Made by a program: the position numbers and the translations under genes. A stretch of 64,000 nt of DNA from Emydura subglobosa (Eukaryota > Chordata > Testudines > Chelidae). The stretch's first letter is position 1; each line of letters starts with the position of its first letter. The notes beneath the pieces are model-generated. The model saw only the letters and a program-made list of their open reading frames with translations, was not told the origin of the DNA and ran no database searches. This document shows, piece after piece, positions 22,641 through 34,660 of this stretch. The DNA lies in the NCBI GenBank assembly GCA_007922225.1, contig ML679956.1, positions 76,969,775 through 77,033,774 on the forward strand, written 5' to 3'.

Positions 22641-23842
22641 TTTCCGGGCAGCTAAAACTTTCCTACCTCATTGGGGTGTTTGTGAAGCTTTGAGTTGATA
22701 CAGTGAGATCATTGGGTGGGAGGTACTATATAAATGCCAAGGACAGTATAAGTCAGATCCTGAAATTATAAGCAATAAGCAACAGATGACTAAGCCATTT
22801 AGGGTTTTAATTATCTTTCCATTTATTGTATGTGTTGTAATACACCTACCTTTCCTCAAACAGTCGGAGTAGGCAGTATACACTAATTAGTCTTCAACAA
22901 AAACCCGCTGGCTAACAACACACGTTCCAACTTGGGGAAAACAGTGTTTGAAAGTTTAAAAACAAACAAAAATATACAACCCTCCTCCCCCACCCTCAAA
23001 CCTAGTGAATATGGGAATTTAAAATAGCACCAGGTGATGACTTCACGTGATCAATCAGTTGTGGGACAAACAGCACAAGATTTCAGATGCTGGTTATTGC
23101 TATATCCATCTATGCCGGAAAATGGAGAATCGAGTTGATGCCATGGATTGCACACGTCCTCTAGCAAGTGGTGAGGACACAGAGCTAGGGGACTCCCAAG
23201 CTTCCTTGCCATCCTTCTCCAGCCCCCATTTATTTTCTTTCCTCCTCTCTGTTCTTCTTCCTTTCATCTACTATTTGTGCACGAGGAAAGAGAAAGCAGA
23301 TGAGAAGTGGCGTCTAACATGAGATGCTTGATGTGCCATGGGCACTTGGGATTGGACTCCATGCTTCCAACAAGAGGAGACTATGAATGCTGAGGGCAAG
23401 GGACAGTTCTTAGACCTCTTGCGACTCACAGAATTCCTTGTTCCTGGGTCACAGGCCCAAAATACAGGCTGTGAGAAATAGTTCTTCATTACAGGACAGG
23501 GAGGAAAAGAACTATAGACAAAAATACAACGCACAGGGTCTGATTCTCTTTTACACTAATACCATTTGTAATCATAACCGTTAATCTCATTCTACACAAA
23601 CAACTGAGCATATTTCAGTTCACAGTAGAGAGCTGTAATTTATTAAATCAGATCGAACTGCAATCTCCTTCTCAAGTCTAAAACATGACGGGATGTGGAA
23701 GAGTATACATACAGCAGCACCCCTTCGAATGATCACGCAAGGTGTATGTGTGCATGTGTATGTATATGGAATGTCCATGTGCATGGAAAGCTTCTAGTCC
23801 GACAATATGCGGATTACCAAGAAATGAAAGAACTAAAACACA
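22641..23842. other. Intergenic, no gene recognised
   Basis: Unique-looking AT-balanced DNA with a short purine/pyrimidine tract (about 22975-22995). Open frames of 60-90 codons have no splice context. A TG-rich stretch (GTATGTGTGCATGTGTATGT) lies near 23743. Confidence 0.35.
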
Positions 23843-24110
23843 GATTCTAAGGCCAGAAGGGACCACTGTGATCATCTAGTCTGACATCCTGTATGACACA
23901 GGCCATAGGACTTCCCTGGATTAATTCCTGGTTGAGCTGGAACAGATCTTTTAGAAAAACACCCAAACTTGATTTAAAAATTGCCTGGGATGGAGATTCC
24001 ATTGCAATCCTTGATAAATTGTTGCAATGGTTAATTACCCCCACCGGTTAAAAATTTGCACCTTATGTTCAGCCCAAATTTGTCTAGCTTCAGCTTTTGA
24101 GGTCAGTCTA
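23843..24110 (-). mobile_element. CR1 LINE 3' end, reverse orientation
   Basis: The plus strand reads AAGGCCAGAAGGGACCACTG, TGATCATCTAGTCTGACATC, then GATGGAGATTCCATTGCAAT and AATGGTTAATTACCC. This is the exact complement pattern of the CR1 C-terminal coding end and 3' tail. It belongs to a different subfamily from the 27-kb copy. Confidence 0.75.
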
Positions 24111-24559
24111 GAATAACCCAAGAAGAGGATCGGAACTGGCTGCCTCTGAGATCTGCTGAGTTAGCTGTGGGTCTCCCTAATCTGGAGACCTAAATTCTAA
24201 ACCTGGGTGACACTGACACACTTTTGGACAATGGGTGAGTTGTGCAGATGGACGTTTTTCAAACTTGGGTGCCCAAAATTAGACATCTATACAAGGGTCT
24301 GATTTTTAGAGCTGCAGGTCCTCTGAAGACATTATGCATTGTGACAGATGACCAAGGGATGTGGTGGATTCTTCAGCACTTGGAATCTTTCAACTATATT
24401 TCTTGATTCTGATTCTAGATGTCTTTCTAAAAGAGATACTCTAACTCAACAAAAAGTTATATGCTACATGCAGGAATTACTTGGGAAATTCTGAGTTATA
24501 CTGCAGGTCAGCATGGAGAATCACAGGGGTCCCACCCAGCCTTAAAATCTGAGTCGGTG

Positions 24560-25115
24560 ACAAATCAGAACATTAAGACAACTGACTATGAATTTAGATA
24601 CCTAACTTTAGGCATCAGCTGTGAGGATCCCTGGGTCCTGAACCCGGCCCCACAGACCCCTGCTGCATCCACACCACTACCCAATGGCTCTGCTAGTGAC
24701 TGTAGAATTGGGAGCCCTAAGGCCTTCCTCTCCACTAAAGGTACCGCCCATAGGGACCTGATTGGAGGAGCTCTGGAGTCTCTGATTGGGCCAGGTATGC
24801 TATTTAAGGCAGGAGACGACACAGGAAGATGTCTGTGAAGCGAGGTGGATCCTGCCTTGCTGCTGCTACAGACCCTGGCATCTGCTACCTGATCCCCAGC
24901 CTTATCCCTGGTTCCTGACTTCAACTCCTCCCTGTTCCCAGATCTTGCTCTCAACCTCGGCCTGGTCCCTCAGTCCCGCCACCCTGGTTTCTGACTGCTC
25001 TGACCCTAGCCTCCGGCTCTTTTGCTTCCGACTCATCACTGACCTTTGGCTTCAGCTCCTGTTTCCTGTCTGACCCTGGCTCCGACACCTAGCTCCTGAT
25101 CTGCCCATTGGCCTC
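24560..25115 (+). mobile_element. LTR-like repeat with promoter, copy B
   Basis: GATTGG (24784-24789), 11 bases, TATTTAAG (24801-24808), 11 bases, then CACAGGAAG (24820-24828). Motifs and spacing are identical to those in copy A at 20.3 kb. They are followed by the same kind of GGTTCCTGACTTC/CCTGACTCTGGCTT-type pyrimidine-rich text. The two copies are in the same orientation, 4.4 kb apart. They could be the two LTRs of one element or two separate insertions; the DNA between them shows no retroviral genes. Confidence 0.55.
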
Positions 25116-25294
25116 TGGTTCCCGAACACCGCGCTGACCACCAGGCAAGACAGAGCACCCACAGACCCAGCCTCCCCTCAATCTCTCTGCACCTCGGTTA
25201 CACCACCTGCACAACGGCGACCAGTGACACTTGCTCACCTTTGAAAAGTGCTTTGAGATGTGCAGCTGAAAGTTGCTGTATTCACTTCCATTCA

Positions 25295-25375
25295 TATGGC
25301 AGTAGCACCTAGAAGCTTCAGTCAAGGAGCGGAGCCCCATTGTGCTAAGCACCGTGTGTGTACACAAACACCCAC
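25295..25375 (-). repeat. SINE tail, reverse orientation
   Basis: GCAGTAGCACCTAGAAGCTT, then GAGCCCCATTGTGCTAAGCA. This is the complement of the common SINE 3' tail. Confidence 0.6.
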
Positions 25376-26009
25376 ACATACCCACACCTCCCAACCAAGA
25401 AATATAACTTATATTTGTACTTTAAAAATATTACAAGTTTGTGGTTTGGTTTTGTTTTTAACTAGATGTTACAGGCAAGGGATGGATATTCCAAAAGCAG
25501 CCGAATGGTTTCATTTCATAGGGAGTAATAGGGCCTGAAAGTTATTTTATTTAACACTGTTCCTTTTTCTCCCTCTGGCTCACGGGGAGTTGGCAAGGCA
25601 GCAAGCGCTGAACGGAGGTGCTGTAATGGAAGGGAGACGTTGGCATCGCTACCTACCCGCAATTACCTTCTCTGTCTCTATCTGTGACTTCATGGCTGTA
25701 AACAACGTTCACCACCATATAAACTATGAAATTAAAAACACATGCAACGTGGAACAAATCAGAACATTTCCGAGTAGGCTTTTTTTTCTCTCTCAAAGCC
25801 ATAAGTCAACAGGACTAAAGAATGAATTCTTCAGACGCTCACACACTAAGCTGATAGGCTCTTCACTGCTCTAGAACTGTCCCACTTCAACAAACATTCA
25901 TTTTCTAAACCCCAAGGTGCAGGCTTTGGGCACGCTTAGGACAAAATGCTTAACTGAGGAACTGAAGAATATTCTCTTAAACGGCATCATTGAAAGTAGG
26001 AAAGATGGT

Positions 26010-26230
26010 TTAGTGGACAGGGCACTAGACTAGGCTGCAAAAAACCCTCAGTTCAATTCCTCGCTAAGCCTGATCCTAATCACTTGAGTTATTTATTATG
26101 TGCCACACTTTGACCTTCTGTAAAGTGAGGATACTGGCTTCTTTATCTCACAGGGAGTGATTGGTGAGGATCATACCATTTGTGATTTCAAGGCCAACAG
26201 ATACGACGCTGATAATGCTCATGTAAGCAC
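26010..26230 (+). repeat. tRNA-derived SINE
   Basis: GGTTTAGTGGACAGGGCACT (A-box region) and AGTTCAATTCC (B box, 26050-26060) are followed by a body with CTGTAAAGTGAGGATACTGG. Confidence 0.68.
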
Positions 26231-26289
26231 AGAGATAGGTCCTGTCTTAACTATTTGTGCTATGGTATCACCTACTCAAATGAGATTAT

Positions 26290-26815
26290 TAATTTGTATT
26301 ACCATAGCTCCTAGGAGCCTCTGATCATAGAATAGGACCCCATTGTGCTAGGAGCTGTATAAAACAGAACAAAAAGCCCCAAGGAGCTTAAAAGCTAAGT
26401 ATAAAACAAGAGACAACAGATGGATACGGACGGACGGGGGAGTATAAAGAAGCAATGAGAATATTGGTCAGCATGCCAGACAGCGTTCTCTGCACACCAC
26501 AAGCCTAACTTTTGTCAAGTTTTGTTGTAGCCTCCCCATTGTACTGGACACTGAACAGTCACATAGTATGAGACCATGAGCAAGGACTACCTGAACTGAG
26601 CAGGGAGTGCCTGAACAGATGAGACGCACAAAGAAAGTATTATTCCCATTATACAGATAGGCAGAGAGAGAGACGAGGCCAGATTATCAGCCGGTGTATA
26701 GTGAATCTGGTATGAAGTGACTCACTCAAGATCACACCTGGAATCTGTGGCACAATCAGAAATTAAATCCAGATCGCCCCTGTCCCCAATCCAATACCTT
26801 AACCACACGACCATC
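26290..26815 (-). repeat. SINE, reverse orientation, full length with an internal insertion
   Basis: The tail complement (ACCATAGCTCCTAGGAGCCT, CCCCATTGTGCTAGGAGCTG, AAGGAGCTTAAAAGCTAAG) lies at 26300-26400. The body (TATTCCCATTATACAGATAG) and the head complement (AAATTAAATCCAGATCGCCC, TTAACCACACGACCATCCTT) lie at 26640-26815. About 200 bp between is extra sequence. Confidence 0.62.
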
Positions 26816-26949
26816 CTTACTCACTCCATCCCACTCCCAGCTGCCAGGCTTCTCTTCTCTGAAGTAATCCAAGCCCTTCCCTACTTTCCCCATCACACAC
26901 CAGGGCTTCCTCTTTCTCCCCTCAGTGAACTACCAGTACAGAGGTCTAG

Positions 26950-28270
26950 TGGATCATGGAGCAGGTCCTTAAGGAATCCATTTTAAGGCACTTGGAGGAG
27001 AGGAAGGTGATCAGGAACAGTCAACACGGATTCACCAAGGGAAAGTCATGCCTGACCAACCTGATTGCTTTCTATGATGAGGTGACTGGCTCTGTGGATT
27101 TAGGGAAGGCGGTGGATGTGATATACCTTGACTTTAGCAAAGCTTTTGATACTGTCTCGCACAGTATTCTTATCAGCAAGTTAAAGAAGTATGGGTTGGA
27201 TGAATGGACTATAAAATGGATAGAGAACTGGCTAGAGCATAGGGCTCAACGTGTAGTGATCAATGGCTCCATGTCTAGCTGGCAACCGGTCACAAGTGGA
27301 GTTCCCCAGGGGTCTGTCCTGGGGCCGGTTTTGTTCAACATCTTTATTAATGATCTGGAGGATGGGGTAGATTGCACCCTCAGCAAGTTTGCGGACGACA
27401 CTAAGCTGGGGGGAGTGGTAGATACCCTGGAGGGTAGGGATAGGATACAGAGTGACCTAAACAAACTGGAGGATTGGGCCAAAAGAAATCTAATGAGGTT
27501 CAACAAGGACAAGTGCAGAGTCCTCCACTTAGGAAGGAAGAATCCCATGCACAGCTATAGACTGGGGACTGACGAGCTGGGCAGCAGCTCTGCAGAAAAG
27601 GACCTGGGGGTAACGGTGGATAAAAAGCTGGATATGAGTCAGCAGTGTGCCCTGGTTGTCAAGAAGGCTAATGGAATATTGGGCTGCATTAGGAGGGGCA
27701 TTGCCAGCAGGTCACGGGAAGTGATTATTCCCCTCTATTCGGCATTGGTGAGGCCGCATTTAGAATACTGTGTCCAGTTTTGGGCCCCCCACTACAAAAA
27801 AGATGTGGACAATTTGGAGAGAGTGCAGCGGAGGGCAACCAAAATGATTAGGGGGCTGGAGCACAGGACTTATGAGGAGAGGCTGAGGGAACTGGGCTTG
27901 TTTAGTCTGCAAAAGAGAAGAGTGAGGGGGGATTTGATAGCAGCTTTTAACTACCTGAAAGGGGGTTCCAGGGAGGATGGGGCTAGGCTGTTCTCGGTGG
28001 TGGCAGATGACAGAACAAGGAGCAACGGTCTCAAGTTGCAGGGGGGGAGGTCTAGGTTGGACATTAGGAAAAAGTTTTTCACTAGGAGGGTGGTGAAGCA
28101 TTGGAATGGGTTACCTAGGGAGGTGGTGGAATCTCCATCCTTACAGGTTTTTAAGCTGAGGCTTGACAAAGCCCTGGTTGGGATGATATAGCTGAGGTTA
28201 GTCCTGCTTTGAGCAGGGGGTTGGACTAGATGACTTCCTGAGGTCCCTTCCAACTCTATGATTCTATGAT
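26950..28270 (+). mobile_element. CR1 LINE, 5'-truncated, well preserved
   Basis: A single uninterrupted reading frame covers the palm of the RT to the C-terminus. It is followed 9 bases later by the CR1 3' tail (GGTTGGACTAGATGACTTCC, then CTGAGGTCCC and CTATGATTCTATGAT). The element is 5'-truncated at about 26950, as usual for CR1, with no obvious target-site duplication. It is by far the least mutated CR1 in the window, hence the youngest. Confidence 0.93.
26956..28191 (+). CDS. CR1 reverse transcriptase, C-terminal part (411 codons)
   Basis: This is the reverse transcriptase of a CR1 retrotransposon, which copies its RNA at a nicked target. The frame lacks the endonuclease and the first RT blocks. 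It retains the palm motif DFSKAFD at residues 59-65 and the [11 protein letters not shown] motif at 114-124. It also has the catalytic FADD at 145-148, and the thumb and C-terminal region, including CVQFW and the [18 protein letters not shown] end. No stop or frameshift interrupts it. The apparent ATG at 26956 is only the first Met in a truncated copy and is not a natural start. It cannot act alone because the 5' half is missing. It is not a host gene. Confidence 0.85.
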   Translation: MEQVLKESILRHLEERKVIRNSQHGFTKGKSCLTNLIAFYDEVTGSVDLGKAVDVIYLDFSKAFDTVSHSILISKLKKYGLDEWTIKWIENWLEHRAQRVVINGSMSSWQPVTSGVPQGSVLGPVLFNIFINDLEDGVDCTLSKFADDTKLGGVVDTLEGRDRIQSDLNKLEDWAKRNLMRFNKDKCRVLHLGRKNPMHSYRLGTDELGSSSAEKDLGVTVDKKLDMSQQCALVVKKANGILGCIRRGIASRSREVIIPLYSALVRPHLEYCVQFWAPHYKKDVDNLERVQRRATKMIRGLEHRTYEERLRELGLFSLQKRRVRGDLIAAFNYLKGGSREDGARLFSVVADDRTRSNGLKLQGGRSRLDIRKKFFTRRVVKHWNGLPREVVESPSLQVFKLRLDKALVGMI

Positions 28271-29949
28271 AGTGTGCTAGGATAGCCAAGACCTTTTACT
28301 TTACAAACCCCAGCTGTTAATTTATGACTAGGATAAGTTACAAAATTACTTTTCTCCACCAAACTGAGTTTGACATAATCCACACACAGTGAAAAGCAAA
28401 TGATGTTGCTGCCATGTTTTGCTATATTAAAAATAAATCAGGACAGTTATTTCAGACAGTTTCTCTCATAGCCAATGTAACCATATGCAGCCTTAAGAGC
28501 TGTGGGCAGACTTACTCCATTTCCTTCTACGGGGAACAACTTGATGTTCTCAGTGTTGTTCTCAGAGCATGTAGCCTTGGAGATGCAGGAAGCTGTTGTG
28601 AGACTTTAACTGATTAAATAATTGCTTGCAAAGCGCCTTGCGATCCTCCGATTAGAAGCGCAAAGTGCGGTGTTTATTACTGTGACATTTCATTGATTCC
28701 ACAAAAGTAGTAAAATTGGTTTCTACTTGAAAACCGCAGACTGTAGCTATATCCAGAAATCACTCAGTATGCCCATGAAATTGAAACCTGACTATTTATG
28801 CACAATGCAATTGCATAGTGCTCGATGTTAAAAAACCCTGCTGAAGTAATACGGACTCTTTTTTAGACTAGAACCCTTAATGTTAGATTATTCTTCTCTA
28901 TTTATAATAGGGATCCGGGCCCCATTGTGCTAGGCATCTTAATGCCTGGCCCAAATAGCTTACAATCTATATATACAAGGCATGACTTTTTAGAAATAAA
29001 CTTTTAGATTTTATGTAAAAAAGGTTATTTCACTGAAGAATCAAAAAATAATACATTTCTTACATGCGCTGGCCACTGTATCTTCTCTAATATGACTTTA
29101 CTCTCTGTCTACACTAATTTTTGAAAAACCAGTATTTATGTCCAACATAAAAAGTGAGAGGACCTCTCTCACTGTTAGCAATGATAGACGCTCAAGTGGC
29201 TTTCTTGTTGTTAGGGTAGCAGAACCTGATCAGTAAAAAGCCATGTCAAGTAATTGTTCAAATAACTGAAAATGTGAGTACTGAGGCAGTTCTCTAACCC
29301 ATTGCCTAAGAATTCAAGTAAGTTCTGGATATTACATAGTAGCACAGCCTGCTTCTGGGACAGAATATTGGTTAGAATATGTGTTTAATGCAGATTGGTC
29401 AGAAAGGGACTATGGCTGAACTCCATATGGATTCTGGTTCATTGCCAGGAATTTCTCTTGTTCTCTGGGTAGAAGGAAGAGACTTGCATTAAAGTAAAAT
29501 CCTGAGGGTGTCTGAACAAACTTGAGAGTTACTTTAGGTATTATTAAAAAGGTAGAAACTGGAGATTTCCAAACTGTGGTCTAAAGACAGCTGTGATACA
29601 CAGAGCACTTACAGGTGGTCTGCAGAGTGCTACAGCACAGATGGGAAGGTGGAGTTGAAATGAATAACATGAGAAAGGAATGTGATTGACTTTTTTCCCA
29701 AATAAGACAACATATTTATCGCACTAGAGACATAAATATACCTCAATTAATTTTCCATGTAAGCGATCACTGTAGTTGCCACAGGGATGTTATGTGATTG
29801 CACATAAGAGAAAAGGTGGCCATAACTGGGTGGATAGGCCGCCATGAGACACACTTAAGTTGTGGTCCACAGCATGAAAAACATACTTGACAAACCCTGC
29901 TACAAACAAGTGAAGATGAGAGGAAAAAATCATTATTTCAAGATATTAT
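28271..29949. other. Intergenic DNA downstream of SNAP47
   Basis: AT-rich sequence. A SINE tail fragment in reverse orientation lies at 28905-28980 (CCCCATTGTGCTAGGCATCT, GCTTACAATCTA). A weak pair of ends at 29556 (GATTTCCAAACTGTGGTC) and 29905 (TTGACAAACCCTGC) may mark an old DNA transposon. No exon was recognised. Confidence 0.4.
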
Positions 29950-32576
29950 TTAATAAGAGTAAAGAATAAGTTACAGAATCAAAGTGAACTCCGGGCAGAT
30001 GGAATGTACAGATCTAAATGTACAGATTTAAAACTTTTTACTTTTATAATACTAGAGAGTTTTTTAGACATGAACATGTTAGACCAAGGTAACCCAACAC
30101 ATACATACAGTAATGAATTAAATGCTACAGTGAAGGCTAAAGTATAGCAATTATATGTCATGACAAAAAGAATGGTAACCTCAATTCAGTTAAGTGCAAA
30201 TGCTATTTGTTTTTGGCCATCTTAGTTGGATTAATTAAGGTTACAAATCAATTTGAAGTCAGCACCAGGTCCAAATTTCTTCACACCAAAATGTACATTT
30301 GTGTAAAGTGAATTTCTAAACTTGTTTAATAAAATAATTTATCTTGTAAACATATTTTCTCATCACATTAAGACAACAGTTACTTGGGATATTTAAAACT
30401 GACAAGAAATGGATGCGCTAGACAATATCATTTACTGTGCAGTATGTATTTTATGTATATATTACATATAAGCCTAAACATTACTACATTCAGAAACACT
30501 GAACAAAATACCAGTGCATGCCAGTAACAACTCAGATAGTAAATAAAGGAATTTCAGCACAAAAATACAAGTCACTCAAAAACTAGCCAGCTATTACATT
30601 AGAGAGATCTACACTATATTGTTTTCAAGACTATTAACTCTAGTCCATTTCCCATATATTCCTCCAACTGTAGTCCATATTACTCTGAAAAGAGACAATC
30701 ACATGGCAGTTATCAGTGAGGTCCCGAATTCAAAACTTCAGCATTTAAAAAGATGCTGACAATTCACCATCGGCATATTATAAAAGACTTTGAAATGACA
30801 AGGTTATAATGGTTTTCTTTAAAGCAAAGAAACTGGTGGACTGCAGTAGAGAAATGAAAAGAGTGATGGTAAGAAGAAATGAATCCCCTTCAAGTTTTCT
30901 GCTACAAACTACATACAGGCTATTTGGAACTATTCTAGGCAATAGCTTTCATGGTAGGAGAGAAAGATGTACACTAAATCACGTTTAACTGAAATAAATT
31001 ATATCTACATTGTGAACTGTGACTAAAATCAATGATAATAAAAACAATAATAATACAGTTTTGATACTTTACATTATTTACAGACACCCCCTTTAATTTT
31101 TGAAAGGCTATGCAGTAATAGTGTAAGACTGGTTTTGACAAGATATTTCATCCACACACATCCCAGCTATTTAAAAGAAGGCTAGTTTCCATGTTAGTTT
31201 CCATAGATACCAAGAGGCACAGAGAACATTTATGGCATTGATCGGGGACACTCAACCCATAGGTCTGGAGTAGAGCCACCAGGGTCCACATGGTCCCCGG
31301 GCAGCTCTCATGGAGTCCCTATCTGAGCAGTGCACAGGGAACTCCATAAACAAGGGTGCTCCTTGGAAAATGAAGAAATGCTAAAGCAATGTATGGACCT
31401 GAGCCTTCCAGCATCCAAGTAGGGCTATGGAAATGGTATCTGTCTTACCATGGAGAATCTGTGCCAAACTGTCATCAGATTTCTGAGGCGCTAAAACCTT
31501 ATAAGGACTTCAACCAAAAAGCATCTTACTCAGAAAAGCTCTTAATATATTAGTGAGGGTCTTTACGGACACAAGATACTCCAAGTGCCTTCAGAACAGA
31601 CTTTTGTTCCTCAGGCAATCCTACCGAACACCTCAATTATAGTGTAGTGAACTAACCTTCTACTGTACTATTATTTCTACCGTTGATCATTAAGAATAAG
31701 AGACAAAGCAGCTGCAACAGAACATCAAAGGATCAAGAATTCTCTTTCGGAAAACGAAAGTCTCCACTTTGTTTCGACACTTATTTTCAGTAAGCTACTT
31801 AAGTAGCAGGACACTTATTCTGTGGCAACACTCAACTGCACTCCTCACCGAGTGCAATTCTCACTAATTCACACACGCGTCGTCTGTCTCTACTTGCTTG
31901 CCAAAGATTTCATAGCCGAAAGTTGTGGCAAGCTCTTGTATTAGTAAGACTTCATTACTTTAGAACCTTTACTAGCAGACTGTACTAGGAATCTTAAAAC
32001 TCCATTTGTACAATAAGTGAACAAAGTTCTTTTATCATTAACAATTAGGCTTGTTCACTCAATCACTAATTCATTAAATTCAGCAATAGGACTCCTGGTC
32101 TTTAGTGTGAATCGGTCAATTTCTACTCTACCACCATTTTTGGAGAGAACTTGAAAGAATTTTGGAGTGTAATTATCTGGTATAGAGACACGTAATTCAT
32201 TTCCCCCTCTTCTCCACTTATTTGTTACAGCAAAATTACCTTTCAAAAGCAATAACTTAGCAAGTTGCATGGAAGCAAATTCAAATGAAGTCACAGTATT
32301 TTATATCTAAGGACCTTCTGTAACCAGGATTTTCACTGTCATTCTTTTCCCACAGTTAAAGGTTTAGATCTTTTTAATTTTAAAATTCCTTTAAAAGTTA
32401 TCCCAGTCCGGAAATGTTTCACATTCCTTCCCTCCTCCCCCACCCCAAAGTTCCACATCAACATTGAAGACAATATTGCAGATGGCTCCTGTATAACCAA
32501 AAAGTCTATAAATAATCTGTTAAAGATACAATTGCACAATCTCTCTCGTTACCATTCACACTAGTTCCCATGGGTG
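29950..32576 (-). other. Probable SNAP47 3' UTR and downstream flank
   Basis: This AT-rich block directly follows the SNAP47 stop codon on the minus strand and is notably poor in recognisable repeats. ATTAAA-type candidate poly(A) signals exist on the minus strand (complements at about 31092-31097 and 29949-29954), but none can be chosen from sequence alone. A 79-codon frame at 32294-32055 starts at GTG right after a stop and has no recognised domain. I regard it as chance. Confidence 0.4.
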
Positions 32577-32723
32577 CTATATCAGTTTCTTCATTCTGCG
32601 ATTCTGCTTGTCAATACTCAAAGTTGCCCGCTCTACAGAGGTGGTGATGACATCAAGAGCTTCGTCTTGTCTCTCCAGTTCTGTGTCTGTTTCTAAGGCG
32701 AGGCTTTTAAGTTTCTTCAGTAT
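32577..32723 (-). CDS. SNAP47: SNAP47, last coding exon (Qc-SNARE helix)
   Basis: A 147-bp exon encodes residues 370-417 and a TAG stop at 32579-32577. The acceptor is TTCTGACAG just upstream (32732-32724 on the minus strand), and the frame starts on a codon boundary. The peptide is a heptad-patterned helix (KSLALETDTELERQDEALDV), the second t-SNARE motif. The conserved central glutamine (zero layer) is Gln388 in LERQDEAL. It ends in NRRMKKLI, closely matching the end of mammalian SNAP47. There is no transmembrane segment, as expected for a SNAP-25 family member. It is too short to stand out as an open reading frame; it was found from the protein pattern and splice phase. Confidence 0.93.
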   Translation of the reverse strand: MLKKLKSLALETDTELERQDEALDVITTSVERATLSIDKQNRRMKKLI

Positions 32724-34479
32724 CTGTCAGAAGAATAGATCAAGAGCTTTCAGTGAATGACCTGGACAGACTTTCTGGTTATTTTCAGATGTGAAGAGAA
32801 ATTGTAATATGTAAGTTTTAAATAATCAGCTCCTACCTCCACATGTCCTGCAAAGTGACTGGGCTAAGATTTCCACCATTTATTATTACAGTGCCCCAAA
32901 ACAGGCTAAGTTCTTTACGGGACAAAGCCTTCTCCTGATAATCTAATTTTAGACATGATCCAAGTGGGGCTAGGACATTAGAAAGGATGGAGTGAGTAAG
33001 AATGAGGGTTAGAGTGATAAGATTACACTGTTACTCAGTTTCGGCATTTATGCTTCTAGCTGCCTCAGTTATAACTGGCTCACTGCTTGTGAGTCACTGA
33101 AGTAGTGAGTCTGCAAGAACAATTTGAACGAAGATAAGTAGTGGCGTGGCAGATCAGAACTGAGAAAACATTCCACTTGTGCAAAAGGTCTCGAGGTGGT
33201 TGTAGGAGAAGCAGACAAAGAGGGCACTGAAGTGGGAATAGTCAGAGGAGCAAGAGAGGGGATACACAGTAAAGACCACATTGAATCATTAGGTAAGAAT
33301 AGCATTGAATAGGTCTTAGAAGGGAAAGGAACCAGTTGTTTAAGAATGATGCGCTGAAGAAGGGCAACTTGCAGTGATTTGAAGAGGAAGGAGGGTAACA
33401 TGGTCAGAATCAGTACAGTAGGAAGATCATTTTAAATAGATGGCGGTGGTGATGGCGAGAAAATGTAGATGACGGGATGCCAGAATGATTAAGTTTGTGA
33501 TAATCAAGATGGGAAATAACAGATACACTGACTACTACACTATTCCAAGCTACAAGCAAGAGGCCCACACATGCATTATATCACAAATAAATCACAGGTC
33601 ACACTACACTTAGCAAATTAACACTACCACATGTAACCGTAAGCAAACACGTGGAGAGATTGCACGGTAACCTCCCTGCGATCCTGTTCTGTGTAGTGTT
33701 CGGAGAAGCCTATGAGCATTTTTTCAGATAAGGAAGAAGCCTCTGAGGTGAGAGTGAAAAAGCCAGGTCAATACAGATTTTTAAGGCCAGAAAGGTTCAA
33801 TAGGATAATCTACAGTGACCTGCTAGCTTTACCAGCTCTGTCTGTGATCTCATATGGCTAACCCCCACAAATGGAGATCCAAATGGTGAAAGAGAAAAAC
33901 TAAACTTCCATGCAGTACTTGGTGTACTATCCTGGAACTTCTGTTGCAGTATGCTCAGATGACAATTAAGTCCTTGCCTCTTCCCTCCCATGGCTGCTCA
34001 CTTTATAAGCCTCCTTAATCAGCTCATTAGTGTGAACCAAAGCCATCTGTTCAGACTGGATGATTTTCTGACAAGACTCAACTGCCTTTCCTGACAGATG
34101 TATAAGAAGGGGATATGGAAAACCTGTCTCGTATTGTGGGGGATGAAGAACTGCACTTCCCAATTCCCCTGTACTAGAAAGTGGTTTCTTCTACTGCCAC
34201 TGGTGGCCCACATACATCCTGACACTGTGCATAACAATGAGAACATCACTACCCTCCCTGGCTAGAAAAGGTGTTCATCCACTCAGTCATAATGGTATCT
34301 TTGAAAAGAACATGCTCTTCTCTTTAGGTCCTTTTACTCTGCTCATCATCATAGAATGTGAGCACTTAGACAAGACCTTTCTGTGTGCGATTCTGAGTAC
34401 TAAAGGATAAAATATGCCTATGTGGTTTCTGTAGTAACAGGAATAGCGAAGGGGAGAAGAGTTGTTCTATTTTCTCTTC

Positions 34480-34660
34480 TAATACCTGACACCACTTTCA
34501 TCGAGGGATCTCAAAGCTCTTTACAAATATTAATGTATTAACCCTCTCAACACCTCCGGGGAGATACCATAGATAAGGGACATGGAGGTCACTTCACTCA
34601 TACCTGGAATCAAATGCAGCAGCTGTCTAGCAGTATGCAGCTGCACTATACATCAGTTTG
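34480..34660 (-). repeat. MIR-like SINE, reverse orientation (intronic)
   Basis: GATCTCAAAGCTCTTTACAA, ATGTATTAACCCTCTCAACA, then GGTCACTTCACTCATACCTG. This is the complement of the SINE body and 3' part seen at 48.2 kb. It lies in SNAP47 intron between exons C and D. Confidence 0.55.

Noticed and set aside
24461..24954. Opposing 122-125-codon frames
   Set aside because: Both overlap the LTR-like repeat B; neither has splice signals or a recognisable protein.
32055..32294. 79-codon minus-strand frame in the presumed SNAP47 3' UTR
   Set aside because: It opens with GTG straight after an in-frame stop, has no convincing acceptor and no recognised domain. Frames this long are expected by chance in 64 kb.
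28271..32576. A serine protease gene (PRSS38-like) expected next to SNAP47 in mammals
   Set aside because: A visual search of the left flank for the GDSGGP-type active-site region on the minus strand found nothing convincing.
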